A DNA stretch of 64,000 bases from Pedobacter endophyticus (GTDB lineage Bacteria > Bacteroidota > Bacteroidia > Sphingobacteriales > Sphingobacteriaceae). The notes beneath the pieces were generated by a model that ran no database searches, was not told where the DNA came from, and saw only the letters and a list, made by a program, of their open reading frames with translations. The stretch lies in assembly GCF_015679185.1 (NCBI RefSeq), contig NZ_CP064939.1, positions 3,844,001-3,908,000 of the forward strand. The letters are read 5' to 3'. Made by a program: the position numbers and the translations under genes. Positions 9,714-22,400 of the stretch are shown piece by piece (positions within the stretch are counted from its first letter, which is position 1; every line of letters begins with the position of its first letter).

Positions 9714-10553
9714 ATGAAGAATACCTTTTTTGCTTTCTGCGTTCTCCTATTTCTTTCATCCCTTACCTCATGTGTAATTTTATCGCCCAAAAAGTACAAA
9801 GCTTTGCTTGGCAGTAAAGATTCATTGTACACGGCATTTAACGAAAGTTTGATTAAAATTGAAAATCTCGAGAAGGAAGTGGCCAGGCTCAAAAAAGATA
9901 CTACATTAATGGCTGAAGAGCTGCGTGGGCTTCAAAGTAGCTACAATGATATTGATGCTGACTACAAAAAGCTGAAAAGCAATACGTCGACCCAGATTAG
10001 CAAACTTTCTGGTGATTTAGAGGCCCGCGAGAAAAGATTAAAAGAAGTGGAGGAGGTTTTGCGCAAGCGTGATGCCGCCACCAACTCACTTAAAGAAAAA
10101 TTGCAGCAGGCCTTGTTGGGCTTTACAAAAAGCGGCCTGACTGTAGAGATAAAAAATGGTAAAGTGTATGTGTCGCTAACCGATAAATTGTTGTTTCCAT
10201 CCGGAAGTATCATCATCGATGAAAAGGGTAAACAAGCCTTAACCCAGCTGGCCAATGTATTAAAGCAGCAGCCAGAAATTAACATCGCCGTGGAGGGCCA
10301 CACCGACAATCAGAAAATAAATAATCTGGGTCAGATTAAGGATAACTGGGATTTGAGTGTTTTGCGGGCCACATCGGTAGTACGTTACCTTACAGATAAC
10401 GAAAAGGTTGAAAGCGTACGGATGACCGCAACCGGAAAAGGAGAGTTTCAACCGTTAGGCTCAAACGCAACGGCCGACGGCAGAAGCAAAAACAGACGAA
10501 TTGAAATTGTACTGTCGCCAAAATTGGATGAGCTGTACAACCTGATTAAATAA
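9714..10553 (+). CDS. OmpA-family peptidoglycan-binding lipoprotein
   Basis: Outer-membrane lipoprotein that probably anchors the membrane to peptidoglycan. The signal ends LLFLSSLTSC (Cys20). A heptad-rich coiled coil covers residues about 40-135 (SLIKIENLEKEVARLKKD through KSNTSTQISKLSGDLEAREK). The C-terminal OmpA domain (about 145-275) has LLFPSGSIIIDEKGKQAL, VEGHTDNQK, the WDLSVLRATSVVRYL helix and SKNRRIEIVLSP, the usual peptidoglycan-binding residues. The length of 279 is normal. It is flanked by the AT-rich repeat and a terminator, so it is monocistronic. Confidence 0.9.
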   Translation: MKNTFFAFCVLLFLSSLTSCVILSPKKYKALLGSKDSLYTAFNESLIKIENLEKEVARLKKDTTLMAEELRGLQSSYNDIDADYKKLKSNTSTQISKLSGDLEAREKRLKEVEEVLRKRDAATNSLKEKLQQALLGFTKSGLTVEIKNGKVYVSLTDKLLFPSGSIIIDEKGKQALTQLANVLKQQPEINIAVEGHTDNQKINNLGQIKDNWDLSVLRATSVVRYLTDNEKVESVRMTATGKGEFQPLGSNATADGRSKNRRIEIVLSPKLDELYNLIK

Positions 10554-10575
10554 TTGCTTCCGAATGAATTTAAGG

Positions 10576-10604
10576 GCCTTGTGATGAAAATCACAAGGCT
10601 TTTT
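10576..10604 (+). terminator. Rho-independent terminator after the OmpA lipoprotein
   Basis: Perfect stem GCCTTGTGAT / ATCACAAGGC with loop GAAA and five T residues. It ends on the stop codon of the convergent gene on the other strand (10603). Confidence 0.88.
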
Positions 10605-13194
10605 AGCAATTCTGACTTCGCCGGTACGATTTCAGAATCTTAAAAGTCTGCTCAAACTCCTCGCCGTTAAGGTTAGAATATTCCGGCATTGCCGTTTTAT
10701 GGTCGTGCAAGAAATTTAGCAGCTCCTTTATGGCGTTCGATACTTCTTCAGATGATTCGGTGTGCTTAAGTGCATCAATCTTACTTAAAATCAGAGAAAT
10801 CTCCAGCATTCGGAGATCATTTTTCGAAGCAATTTCAAGCCCCGAATCAATCTCCGTTAAGGCCTGATCGTAATTGTGAATGCAGTTGTAGAAAGTAGCC
10901 TTAAAAATTTTAATGCCCGTTAAAACGAAGTTGGTATAATAAATATATTCACTTGCAATAATTTTATCTAAAAACTGCATAATTCGCTGAGCCTTCTTAA
11001 AGTAATTCAGCTTTAGGTAGGTGTGGCCCAAATACAGCAACAGAAACGGCGAAAATACCGAATACCTGACGTAGAAAATATTTGGGTACTTATTTAAAAT
11101 CGCCATAATAAAGCGATGGCATTCTGCATAATTTTTCTGCGAGAACAATACCATCAGCACCAACCTAAAGCACAATACCTCTGGGCTGGTCAGGTCTTCA
11201 TTTTTGTGCGGCTTGCTTTTGTCAATTTCATAACAAAGCTTAATAATCTTTTCTTCGAGGTTTTTGCTTTCTGTCGGTTTGCTATTGAGAACGTTGTGGA
11301 AATAAAGAATTAAATCGTACGGATTAATCGGAAACAGATCGTTCAGTCGCTTGTAATTTCTTTTTAAAAGATGCATTGTGTTTTGCAACGAAGCCTTATC
11401 TACATCGACAAGATAGATGTTACATTCCAGAACGTGGAGCATGGTTTGAATATCCTCGTTCAGTACATTGCCCGAAATTGTTTTAATCGTTTCCTTATAC
11501 AGCTGGCTCATCGTGCGCCCGTGGGCCATCAGGTCTACAAAATCGATACCTACATTCAGCTTGCTAAAGTTTGCATTTGGCTTACTGAGTTCGTATCGCG
11601 AAACATAACAGATAAAATCAAAAGAGGCGTTTTTTTCTTGGTTGGTAAAAGGAAGCTTGAAGATATTTTTGAGCTGCGCAATCTCGTTTCTGTTAATACA
11701 AAACCGAATCGACCAATTTAAGATGTGCTCTCTCAAAGAGTTTTCCTTACTAAAGGTTTTTAAAATATATTCGAAAAACCCCTTGCATGATTGATAGTCA
11801 AATTGCTCGGTGATTTGAATGAATAAAAAATAAGTATAAACATCTTTACTGATGAAACGCACCACTTCAGTAGGAATTGCGGTACTAAATCGCTTTTCCT
11901 CAATTAAAATCCCGGCCTTTAAGAGATCTGCGTATGCCTCGGGATAACAATTTATATAATCAAGTATTTTTTCTTTAGGTACGCTTAGCTTTTTATCGCG
12001 TTCAGAGATGCACCCGCTTATTTTCTTCGAAAGGTAGATCTTTTCGGTGCTTTGCTTCGCCAGGAAGACCTTTTTTTCCAAAAAGTAATTAATCAGCTCA
12101 TAGCAAAGAAGCGGATTGCTTAGTTCGAGCATATTATCCTCTATCTTTAGCGTAAAGTACACCTGAATCCAGAAAGGAGTTTTAAATTGGGCAAGCACAA
12201 GCGGACTTACATCGCCTTTGGTTACCTTTTTATTTTCGATGTGGCTTAATGTGTAAAGAATTTCGTCCACATTTAGTGGCGGAACATTGCTTAAAGTATC
12301 CTCATCGTAAAACAACCCGGTGTACCAGGCCTTGTTTAAGAATGCTGACCCCGACAACGTTGGCTGAAGATTAAGCCAGGTATTGGTGCGTAAACCAAAA
12401 ATCAGTTTTACAAAATTGTTTTCCTCAATACTGTGTAAAAAGTCGATGAAGACATTTAAATGGACGCTTTTTGCTAAAACATCGTCGATGCCGTCAACCA
12501 CAATCACAAACCGGCCCTTGCGTTCCTTAGGGTTTTTTTTGAAGAAGCTGATCATTTCGCTCAGGCTTTCGAATTTAAACTCTTTCAAAAACCAGTCTTT
12601 TAGCGATAGGCCACTTTGTGTAATCGCATTTACGCTCATGGAGTTCAGAAGTACAACAATGTCGTTCTTGTAAATCGCATTTTCGGAAACGAAAAAATGC
12701 TCGACCATGTGCGCTATTAAAATCGATTTACCATGACCAGGCTGAGCGCTTATTGTAGTAAATTGATAGTTGTTCTTAAGGAAATAATCAAAATCAGGAT
12801 AAAAGAAACTTCTGTTAGCCGTGGAATTAAACGGAACGCCTGAGTTGTTTTTTTTCGAAATTAACGAAACTTCGGTTATCGCCTGAGCCTTTAGCTTTAG
12901 GTTATGCCAAATGCTTTGTGCAGAAGTAGTTTGCGATTCCTTATCCCGACAAAAAGAGTCCCAATCGTCGTAGCCGATGTACTGCGATAGACTATTAAGC
13001 GTAAAAAGTGAAAATTTATGAAGGGTGTTCGCAAATCCGAAAAAGCGTTTTACAGTTGTTTCACTGACGTAGTTTTTCGTTTCTTGAAAAACGTATTCGG
13101 AAATTGTCTTACAATGAGCCGGATCGATATTACGCAACCCAGACTTGATAAGAACAAACTTCCTGAGTTCAAGAAGGAGCTCATTAGTGTTCAT
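10603..13194 (-). CDS. STAND/NACHT-like NTPase with N-terminal HTH-like domain
   Basis: Large protein of 863 residues and unknown function. Residues 1-85 form an N-terminal domain seen in Bacteroidota regulators and NTPases (KTISEYVFQETKNYVSETTV then FSLFTLNSLSQYIGYDDWDS). A P-loop GHGKS lies at 153-157 and a Walker B-like IVVDGIDD at about 231-238, as in NACHT/STAND ATPases. The C-terminal half (about 480-860) is helical with tetratricopeptide-like character (FLLLYLGHTYLKLNYFKKAQ). No signal peptide or membrane segment. It is transcribed away from the giant surface-protein gene, sharing a 230-bp intergenic region. It could be a signalling switch or a defence NTPase; no effector domain was recognised, so I do not choose. 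Confidence 0.7.
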   Translation of the reverse strand: MNTNELLLELRKFVLIKSGLRNIDPAHCKTISEYVFQETKNYVSETTVKRFFGFANTLHKFSLFTLNSLSQYIGYDDWDSFCRDKESQTTSAQSIWHNLKLKAQAITEVSLISKKNNSGVPFNSTANRSFFYPDFDYFLKNNYQFTTISAQPGHGKSILIAHMVEHFFVSENAIYKNDIVVLLNSMSVNAITQSGLSLKDWFLKEFKFESLSEMISFFKKNPKERKGRFVIVVDGIDDVLAKSVHLNVFIDFLHSIEENNFVKLIFGLRTNTWLNLQPTLSGSAFLNKAWYTGLFYDEDTLSNVPPLNVDEILYTLSHIENKKVTKGDVSPLVLAQFKTPFWIQVYFTLKIEDNMLELSNPLLCYELINYFLEKKVFLAKQSTEKIYLSKKISGCISERDKKLSVPKEKILDYINCYPEAYADLLKAGILIEEKRFSTAIPTEVVRFISKDVYTYFLFIQITEQFDYQSCKGFFEYILKTFSKENSLREHILNWSIRFCINRNEIAQLKNIFKLPFTNQEKNASFDFICYVSRYELSKPNANFSKLNVGIDFVDLMAHGRTMSQLYKETIKTISGNVLNEDIQTMLHVLECNIYLVDVDKASLQNTMHLLKRNYKRLNDLFPINPYDLILYFHNVLNSKPTESKNLEEKIIKLCYEIDKSKPHKNEDLTSPEVLCFRLVLMVLFSQKNYAECHRFIMAILNKYPNIFYVRYSVFSPFLLLYLGHTYLKLNYFKKAQRIMQFLDKIIASEYIYYTNFVLTGIKIFKATFYNCIHNYDQALTEIDSGLEIASKNDLRMLEISLILSKIDALKHTESSEEVSNAIKELLNFLHDHKTAMPEYSNLNGEEFEQTFKILKSYRRSQNC

Positions 13195-13242
13195 TATATA
13201 TGGATGATGACCTCTGCTAATGTCATCATAATTTCACGAAAG

Positions 13243-13256
13243 GGAAAATGTTTTCC
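13243..13256. promoter_or_regulatory. Palindrome GGAAAATGTTTTCC in the divergent promoter region
   Basis: A 14-base inverted repeat (six-base arms, two-base centre) 48 bases upstream of the NTPase start, in the region shared with the giant surface-protein gene. It could be an operator; no binding protein can be named. Confidence 0.3.
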
Positions 13257-13343
13257 ATAATAATCGTTCTCATGAATAAAATGAATAGAAAGCTGACAAG
13301 GCAGAATGAATAGTAATGGATAAAATTGATATCGTTTAAGGCT

Positions 13344-13351
13344 TAGTTTTG
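13344..13351 (+). promoter_or_regulatory. Bacteroidota -7 box upstream of the giant surface protein
   Basis: TAGTTTTG matches TAnnTTTG, with an ATTG-like -33 element near 13325. It would give a 5' leader of roughly 65-70 bases before the ATG at 13425. Confidence 0.45.
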
Positions 13352-13424
13352 TCATGAAAAAATAACGTTCCCTAATACGTTACCCGAAAGTCACCGAATA
13401 TAATCATCCTAACTAACGCCTGAC

Positions 13425-16400
13425 ATGATGAAAATCTTTACCAAAAGTTCCCTGAAAGGAGTCTATTACATTGCTCATGCATTTGCAATCATCATTCTTT
13501 TAACGCTCTTCCAGTCTAAATCGTATGCTCAAACCAAAGTTTATGCAAATGCTGTAAGTGCGGTTTCTCCCAATGGAATGTCGTCTCTTTTGGGCTGCGG
13601 TATTGCAGGATTAGGTCCTTGTTATAACACGCCGACAGTTGATAATGCAACTAACGCCACCACTAGCGACAATAATACGTTTGCTACGGTTAAATCTTTT
13701 GGCGGGGTGGCTCTGGGGCTTGCAGGCTATTCAGGTCAGATCGATCTGAAATTTGCCGACGCTGTTCCGGCGAACACCACAACATATATAAGATTAGACT
13801 TTGATGGCGATGTGCTAAATGCACTGCTTGGGGGCAACCTGGGCGGATTGCTGGCCAATGTTGGTGGCAACGTTATTTTAGGTAACCACTCGTTCGAAGT
13901 CGGGGCAAAAAACGCTGCCGGAACCACTGTACTCAGCGGCTCAAGCACTGCTGCGTTTTCGAGCCCTAATTTACGTTTGGTTAAAGATGGTAATGGCTAT
14001 TTTTATGTGGCAATTACACCTACGCAGGCTTACGATAGGGTGTATGTAAGAGATGTTACCAGCAGTTTATTATTGGGAACAACCAACAGCACCAAGGTTT
14101 ATTATGCCTTTCATGCTTCCGGGAACGATCCTTGTGCGCAGGCCTTTACCACTGGTTTTGAGGGAACGGGCATTACACTCGATGCCTTGCAACTTGGCGG
14201 TTCGGGCGTAACAAACAGTCAAAACGCCATTGATGCCAATCCAAATAACTATTCTACTTTGAGTTTGGGGATATTGGGCGTAGGCGCTACCGTCAGTCAG
14301 AATTTCTATTTCCTAAACCCTTCTAACCCGGGCGACGATTTTAACCTCAGGTTCAGTTCTTCATCAGCCTTGCTAACTGCTGGCGTTTTAAATAATATTA
14401 CCGTTACGGCCTATAACGGCAACACACAGGTTTACACCGCTTCGGCGGCTTCGTTGTTAAATCTCGATTTACTGGGATTGCTCAACTCCGGTGCGCCCAC
14501 TACGGTACCTTTTTCGCCGGGTGTAACTTTCGATCGTGTGAAGGTAAGCCTCGGCATTGTTGTTAACTTAAATCTTACGCAAAGCATCAACATTTATGGT
14601 GTCACCCGCACCGCAGGCCGACCAACGTTTACAGCGCCTGCAACAAACGCCGTTGCTGCTTGTTATAATACACCTGCGGCACTTACGGCAACTACGCTTA
14701 GCACAAACGAATTGATTTGGTACGATGCGATTGAGGGTGGAACCCCATTGGCAACAGTTGCTTACAATGGCACTTTTACCACGCCAGCGTTAACAGCGAA
14801 TAAAACTTATTATGTTGCCGCCAGAAGATCTGGATGTACATTGGAATCGGGCAGGGTTCCTGTTGCCGTTACCGTTAATCCTCAAATTGTTTTCAACGGA
14901 TCGACGCTTACCAATGCAACACCGGGCTTTGCATACGCCAAACAGTTGGATGTTGCTACAGGCGGAACACCAGGCTTTACTTATGCACTGGCCCCCGGAA
15001 GCTCGCTGCCGGCAGGTTTAAGCCTTTCTTCGACGGGGATTATCACGGGCACGCCAACAGCTCCAAATACGTATACCTTTTCTGTAGTTGCAAAAGATGC
15101 AAAAAACTGTACCGCAACTGCAAGTTACACACTAACCGTAACCACGGCATTGGCGCTTACTCCGGGTACATTGCCCGAGGGAATAACCGGAACAATTTAT
15201 CCTACTCAAACCATCCCGGCTGCCACTGGCGGTACCGGCCCATATACTTATACTGCCAATAACTTGCCTCCGGGATTAACATTTAATCCGGCAACAAGAG
15301 AAATTACAGGAACACCAACCGTTCCGGGGCAATATACTATCCCGGTTACGGTGACAGATGCGAATGGAAATGCCATTACTTCGAACTACACCGTTAAGGT
15401 TACCGATCCCTTGGTACTTACGGCTGCAACTTTAGCCGCTGGAACTACCGGAACAGTTTATACCACGCAAATTATTCCATCGGCAACCGGCGGTACAACG
15501 CCTTATACCTATTCGGCTACAGGATTGCCTCCGGGGCTATCTTTTAATCCGACAACGCGGGCCATAACCGGAACGCCAACGGCTTCGGGCACTTTTACCA
15601 CTGCGGTAACAGTAACAGATGCCGACGGAAAAACAGTGACGACCAACTATGCGATCGTGATTAACGATCAGCTGCTGTTACCTGCCGCAACTTTGCCAAA
15701 TGGTACCGAGGGTGTGGCTTATGCAGCACAAACGCTTCCCGCAGCAGTTGGCGGCGTTGGTCCTTATACTTACGTAGCAACTGGCATTCCGGCTGGATTA
15801 ACTTTCAATCCGTCGACGAGACAAATTACAGGAACCCCAACACAGGCAGGTAATTATACCATTAGCGCAACTGCAACTGACAGTGAGGGCAGAACCGCCA
15901 GTAATACCTATGCGCTTAGGGTGGTGGGAACATTAAACTTGCCGGGTAAAACATTGCCCGATGGTACGGTTGGCAACTCCTACTTAACGCAAACCTTACC
16001 AGCGGTATCGGGCGGCACTGCTCCTTATACTTATGCTGTAACGGGCCTTCCGCCGGGATTAACTTTTAACCCCACTACAAGAGAAATTTCTGGTACGCCA
16101 ACTCAGGGCGGTGCCTACTCCGTTGCTTTAACTGCAACCGATGCCAATAACAACAAGGCTACTACCAGCTACGCATTAAACGTTGGTGTTACTGCGCCGG
16201 TTGTGGCATCTGCTACAGTATGCGCTGGCAGTACAGAAACATTAACGGTAAGTAACTTGCAGGCCGGTGTAACTTATAATTGGTATGCTTCTACCGGAAG
16301 TACGCCTTTAGCTACAAACAACAATGGTACTTTTGTAACACCTGCAGTAACTGCGGCAACTGTTTTTTATGTAGAGGCAGTATCGGGTACAGCGGTGAGC

Positions 16401-19400
16401 ACCAAAACACAAGTATCGGTTGCGGTGAACCCACCAGCAACACCGGCCACCGTAACAACCAACAATCAGGTAATTAACAGCGGTCAATCGACCACCTTAC
16501 AGGCTACTGCCGATTCAGGCAATACCATTACCTGGTTTGACTCGGCAACCGGCGGTACACAGGTGGGTTCAGGAACATCGTTTACTACGCCAGCGTTAAC
16601 GGCCAACACCACTTATTACGTTCAAACTACCAGCGCAGCCGGTTGTACCAGCTTAACGCGTGTGCCTGTAATAGTTACCGTAATTTCGAATAACGGCTCA
16701 ACCGCATGTAATGCAGCAAATAGCCAAAGCACAGGCATCAACGGCATCTGTGTTGCCTGTAGCATTACCGGAGCGGGCAATTCTACTGATGCAAACGCAA
16801 GTAACTTTACCAGATTATCGTTAGGCGTAGGCGTTGGCGCAACAGGTTATCAGCAACTCATTTTCCCAACTACAGGCGTTGCTACAGACAGCATTCGCTT
16901 AGATTTGGCTTTGCCAGGTGGCCTGGCCGATGTAAACGTATTAAATGGCATAACGGTTACCGTACTTAACGGCAGTACCGTTGTTAGCACAACAACTATT
17001 AATGGCGGCTTATTAAACCTCAGCTTGTTGGGCGGCAATCGCTTTGCGGCAACTGTTTTGGCAGGCGGCGCTTACGATCGCGTTCAGGTGAGTTTTGGCG
17101 CTGCCGTTTCGGCACTTAGCAGCTTAGATATTTACGGTGCAACGGTAGTTTATCCGGCCCCAACTTTAACATCGGGTGCCCAAACGGTTTGTAATGGTGC
17201 AACGGCAACATTAGCGGCAACGGCAAACGGCGGCACAACTTTGGCCTGGTTCGATGCACCAACAGGAGGTACGCAATTAGGAACGGGCGAAACTTTTACT
17301 ACCCCGGCATTAACTACAACTACAACTTATTACATTCAGGTAAGCAAGGCATCGTGCCCTAATCCAATCAGGGTTCCGGTTACAGTAACGGTAAATCCGG
17401 CAATTGTATTTGCTGGTACAACTTTAGCCAATGCCACCATTGCATCGCCATACAGCGTGCAGTTACCTGTAGCCACCGGCGGTACGCCCGGCTATACTTA
17501 TGCCCTAAGCTCGGGAAGCACTTTGCCGACAGGCTTAACGCTTTCGTCAGCGGGATTAATTAGTGGCACACCAACGGCCACTGGCGACCCAACGTTTTCG
17601 GTTACGGTTACCGACAGCAAAAACTGTTCAGCTACGGCAACATTTAATTTAGCTACTTCGCCAGCGTTAATGCTAACGCCTGGTGCTTTACCTGACGGTA
17701 TTACCGGAACGCCATATACTACAAACGGTATACCTGCAGCCACTGGTGGCACTGGCCCATATATTTATTCGGCAACTAGTCTTCCTTCCGGCTTAACGTT
17801 TAATACGACAACAAGAGAAATTACCGGAACACCAACTCAACCGGGCAATTATACCATTCCGGTAACAGTTAGCGATGCAACGGGTAACACCACTACCGCT
17901 AACTTTACATTGGCGGTTGTAGATCCGTTGGTTTTACCTGCGGCAACTTTGGCCAACGGAACAACGGGATCAGTTTATACTACGCAAATCATTCCATCGG
18001 CAACCGGTGGTACTGCACCTTATACTTATGTTGCTACAGGTCTTCCTGCTGGTTTAACTTTCGATCCATCAACACGGGAAATTACCGGAACGCCAACACA
18101 GGCTGGTACGTTTACCATTCCGGTAACGGTTACCGATGCTGCCGGACGCACGGCAACAAATAGCTACAACGTTACAATTGGCGACCCATTATTATTACCG
18201 AATGCAACTTTACCTGATGGAACGGAGGGTACTGTTTATGCAGCGCAAACATTGCCTGCAGCAGTTGGCGGTACATCGCCATATACTTATGTGGCAAGTA
18301 ATTTACCAGCGGGCTTAACGTTCGATGCAACAACCAGACAGATTACTGGTACACCAACAGAAGCCGGCAATTATTCAATTGGCTTAACGGCGACTGATAA
18401 CGCAGGAAAAACTGTTTCTAACACCTATTCATTAAGAGTAATTGGCGTGCTTTCGCTACCGGGCGCCACTTTGCCAAATGGTATTGTCGGCACTTCTTAC
18501 CCTACACAAACGCTGCCGGCGGTAAGCGGCGGAACCGGGCCTTATACTTATCTGGCAACGGGAATCCCTCCGGGATTGAGCTTTAATACCGCCACGCGAG
18601 AAATTACCGGAACACCAACTTTGGGCGGAACATACACCGTTTCATTAACTGCAACTGATGCTGAAGGCAACAGTGCAACCTCTACATACAGCCTCGTTGT
18701 TAATGTAAATGCTCCGGTTGTGGCCGCAGCAACGGTTTGCTCTGGCAGTTCGGCAACACTAAGCGTAAGTAATTTACAGGCTGGTGTAACCTACAACTGG
18801 TATGCCTCTGCAGGAAGCACACCGTTAGCCACCAATAACACAGGCGTTTTTGCGACTCCGGTAGTTACTTCGCAAACTGTTTTCTATGTGGAGGCCGTTT
18901 CCGGAACTGCAGTAAGTGCCAGAACCGCGGTTACGGTTTCTGTAAATCCCGATGCTGCACCTGCAACTATTATTACCAACAATCAGGTTATTAACGCTGG
19001 TCAAACCGCTAACCTGTCGGCTACTGCCGATGCCGGAAGCACAATTTCATGGTATGCAGACACAACTGGTGGAACCGCGCTTGCAACGGGCGCATCGTTC
19101 ACTACGCCTGCACTATCTACTACCACCACTTATTATGTAGAAACCGTAAACGCATCGGGTTGCGCAAGCCTTTCTCGTGTTCCGGTTACTGTTACCGTAA
19201 TTAATGGCGATGGCGGTAGTGCCTGTAATGCAGCGAGCACCCAAAATTCGGGCATTACCGGAGTTTGCTTACTGTGTGGAATCACCGGTGCCGGAAACTC
19301 TACCGATGCCAATCCGAGCAACTTCACCAGAATTACATTGGCAGTTGGTGTCGGATCAACAGGATATCAGCAACTCATTTTTAACACACCGGGCACTGCC

Positions 19401-22400
19401 ACCGATAGCATCCGTTTGGATTTAGCCTTACCTGGCGGCCTTGCAGATGTTGGTTTGTTAAGTAATGTAACATTGAACGTAATGAACGGCACAACCGTTG
19501 TAAGAACCGTTCAGTTAAATTCATCACTTCTAAATCTTCAATTGCTTTCTGGAAACCGGTTCACCGCAACTATTCCGGCTGGCGGCGCTTACGATAGAGT
19601 GCAGGTAAGCTTAGGAGGCGTTATATCTGCAGTAACCAGTTTAGATGTTTACGGCGCCACTGCGGTTTATCCTGCCCCAACCATTACCGCCGGAAACCAG
19701 ACCATTTGCGCTGGAGGCACGGCCACCTTAACGGCAACTGCCAATGGCGGCACAACGCTAGCCTGGTTCGACACACCAACCGGAGGCACCGCTTTAGCAA
19801 CTGGCGAAACGTTTACTACGCCGGCACTTACGGCAACAACTACTTATTATATTGAAGTAAGCAAAGGAACTTGCGCAAACACAACAAGAATTCCGGTTGT
19901 GGTAACCGTTACCCCATCATTGCCTACACCAGTATTGGCAACCATTGCCGATGTATGCGAAGGATCACCTGCTACATTATCGGTAGCGAATCCTGCTGCG
20001 GGCACTACCTACAGATGGTACGATGCCACAACAGGTGGCAACTTAGTATTTACTGGTGAAGTATTTACTACGCCAGCCTTAACCGCTAATGCCACTTATT
20101 ATGTAGAAGCAGCGCAAGGAAACTGTACCAGCGCAACGCGGGCTGTGGCTGCGGTGAGTGTTAACCCTCGCCCTGAGCTGCCAATAGTGAGTGCAAATAC
20201 AACCACTGTTGCTGCGGGCCAAACGGCTATTATTACTGCAAGTTCAACAGATGCCACCAACACTTTCAACTGGTACACTTCTGCAAATGCAACAACACCA
20301 ATTTATACAGGTGCTATTTATGTAACACCACCATTAACGGCAACAACAACTTATTATATCGAATCGGTTTCGACCAATGGATGTACCTCTTCAAATCGGG
20401 TTCAGATTACCATTACGGTTGACGGAAACGGATCGCCAAATCCGGTACCGTGTGAAGGCGCAATCGCTCAAACGAACGGCGTAAACGGTGTAGCGCTGCT
20501 TTCGGGTGTGTTTAACCCAACCTTATCAATTGATAACGATACACAAACTGCTTCATCGCTGGTTATGCCGGTAGGTGCAGTCGGCGCATCAGTTTACCAA
20601 AGGTTATCGTTCGGTTCGGCATCTCGCATTGGCGATACCGTGCGTGTAGTGGTTTCAACTCCCGGCAAGTTATTATCACTGGCGCTTCTAGCAAACGCTT
20701 CGGTAACTACTTATCTGGGTACAAACAGCAACGGCGATGCCCGATTGTTAAACAGCAATTTATTAAATATTCAGTTATTAAGCGGTGGTACCCAAGCGGA
20801 AGTTACTTTCGTGCCAACCGCAATATTCGACAACGTAGAAGTGAGGTTAAACTCCGGCGTATTGGGTGCGCTTACATCGATTGATGTCAACTACGCACAA
20901 CGCATTTTGGCTGCACCAACAGTAAGTGTATCAAATGCTACGGCTTGCGTGGGTGCTACAGCACAGCTTGCGGTGAGTAACCCATCATCAGACTTAACTT
21001 ACAGATGGTACGACGAAGCAGGTAATTACCTTGCAGGAAAAGATGGTGTTATTTTTACAACGCCTGCGCTAACCGGCGATACTAAATTCTATGTAGCGGC
21101 AGTTTCGGCAACGGGCTGTGTAAGCTACAGAACACCGGTAACGGTAACCACCAACCCTGCACCAGTTGCACCAACTTTACTCAATGCTGATGTAAGTACT
21201 TGTTTAAACACGGCGGTAACCTTGCAGGTGAACAACCCTGTGGTGGGCACAACTTACAACTGGTACGATTCGGCAACATCAACAACCGTTTTATTCACTG
21301 GCGATAACTTTACTACGCCTGTAATTACGGCAAACAGAAGCTATTTCGTTTCTGCAACCAATGCTTGTGGTACGCCATCGGCCAGAACCGAAGCAACCAT
21401 CACTTTAGGAACAATTGATATTCCGGTAATTACACCGCCATCAATTACCATTACCAGCAACTCGGTAGCTATATTAAAAGCAACATCGAGCACAGCCGGC
21501 GCAACCATAAACTGGTACGATGCACCGGTTGCAGGCAACTTATTATTTACCGGCGATACCTTTGTAACGCCACAATTAACAGCAACTACCACTTACTATG
21601 CAGAAGCCAGTGCGCCTGGTGGATGTATTGGAATCGGTAGGGCGGCCATTACCGTAACCGTAACATCGGGCCCTCCAGTTACAACGCCTTGCGGATCGGC
21701 TACCACCACCGTTGCAAGCGGAGTAACCGGTATCGCTGTTGGCGCAGGTGTTATTAACCCAACGCTTGCTGTTGATAATGATACCAATACCGGTTCGAGC
21801 CTTGTTATTCCGGTAGGCGCATTGGGTGCCTCGGTTTATCATCAGGTAGGTTTCCCTGAGCTTTCGAACATTGGCGATACTTTAAGGGTAAAAGTTACCG
21901 TTCCGGCGCAATTATTATCGGTGGCGCTGTTACAAAACCTCACTTTAACCACATTCCAGGGATCAACCAGCAATAACGATGCAACATCAATTTCAAACCC
22001 ATTGATCACCCTGAATTTACTCGCGGGCGGAAGCACTGCAATTTTAACGTATGTGCCAACAAGCAGGTTCGACGGGGTAGAATTAAGACTTAATTCGGGC
22101 ATTTTGGGTGCATTAACCTCGGTTAATTTTGATTATGCACAAAGAACCATCACCAAGCCAACCGTAGCAACTGCAACGGCAACAGCTTGTGAGGGCGCTA
22201 CAGCAACTTTAAATGTAACCAATCCGCAGGCAGGAATTGTGTATAAATGGTACCTCGGATCGGTATATCAAACAGGAAAAGACGGAACAACGTTTACTAC
22301 CGACCCAGCTTTAACCGCCGGAACTTACGTTTACAATGTAACTGCTACGGCCACTGCAACAGGTTGCGAAAGTGCAGCTACACCAGTAACCGTAACTATA

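Noticed and set aside
9590..9892. Minus-strand ORF of 100 codons before the OmpA lipoprotein
   Set aside because: It reads through the AT-rich repeat and the antisense of the OmpA signal peptide.
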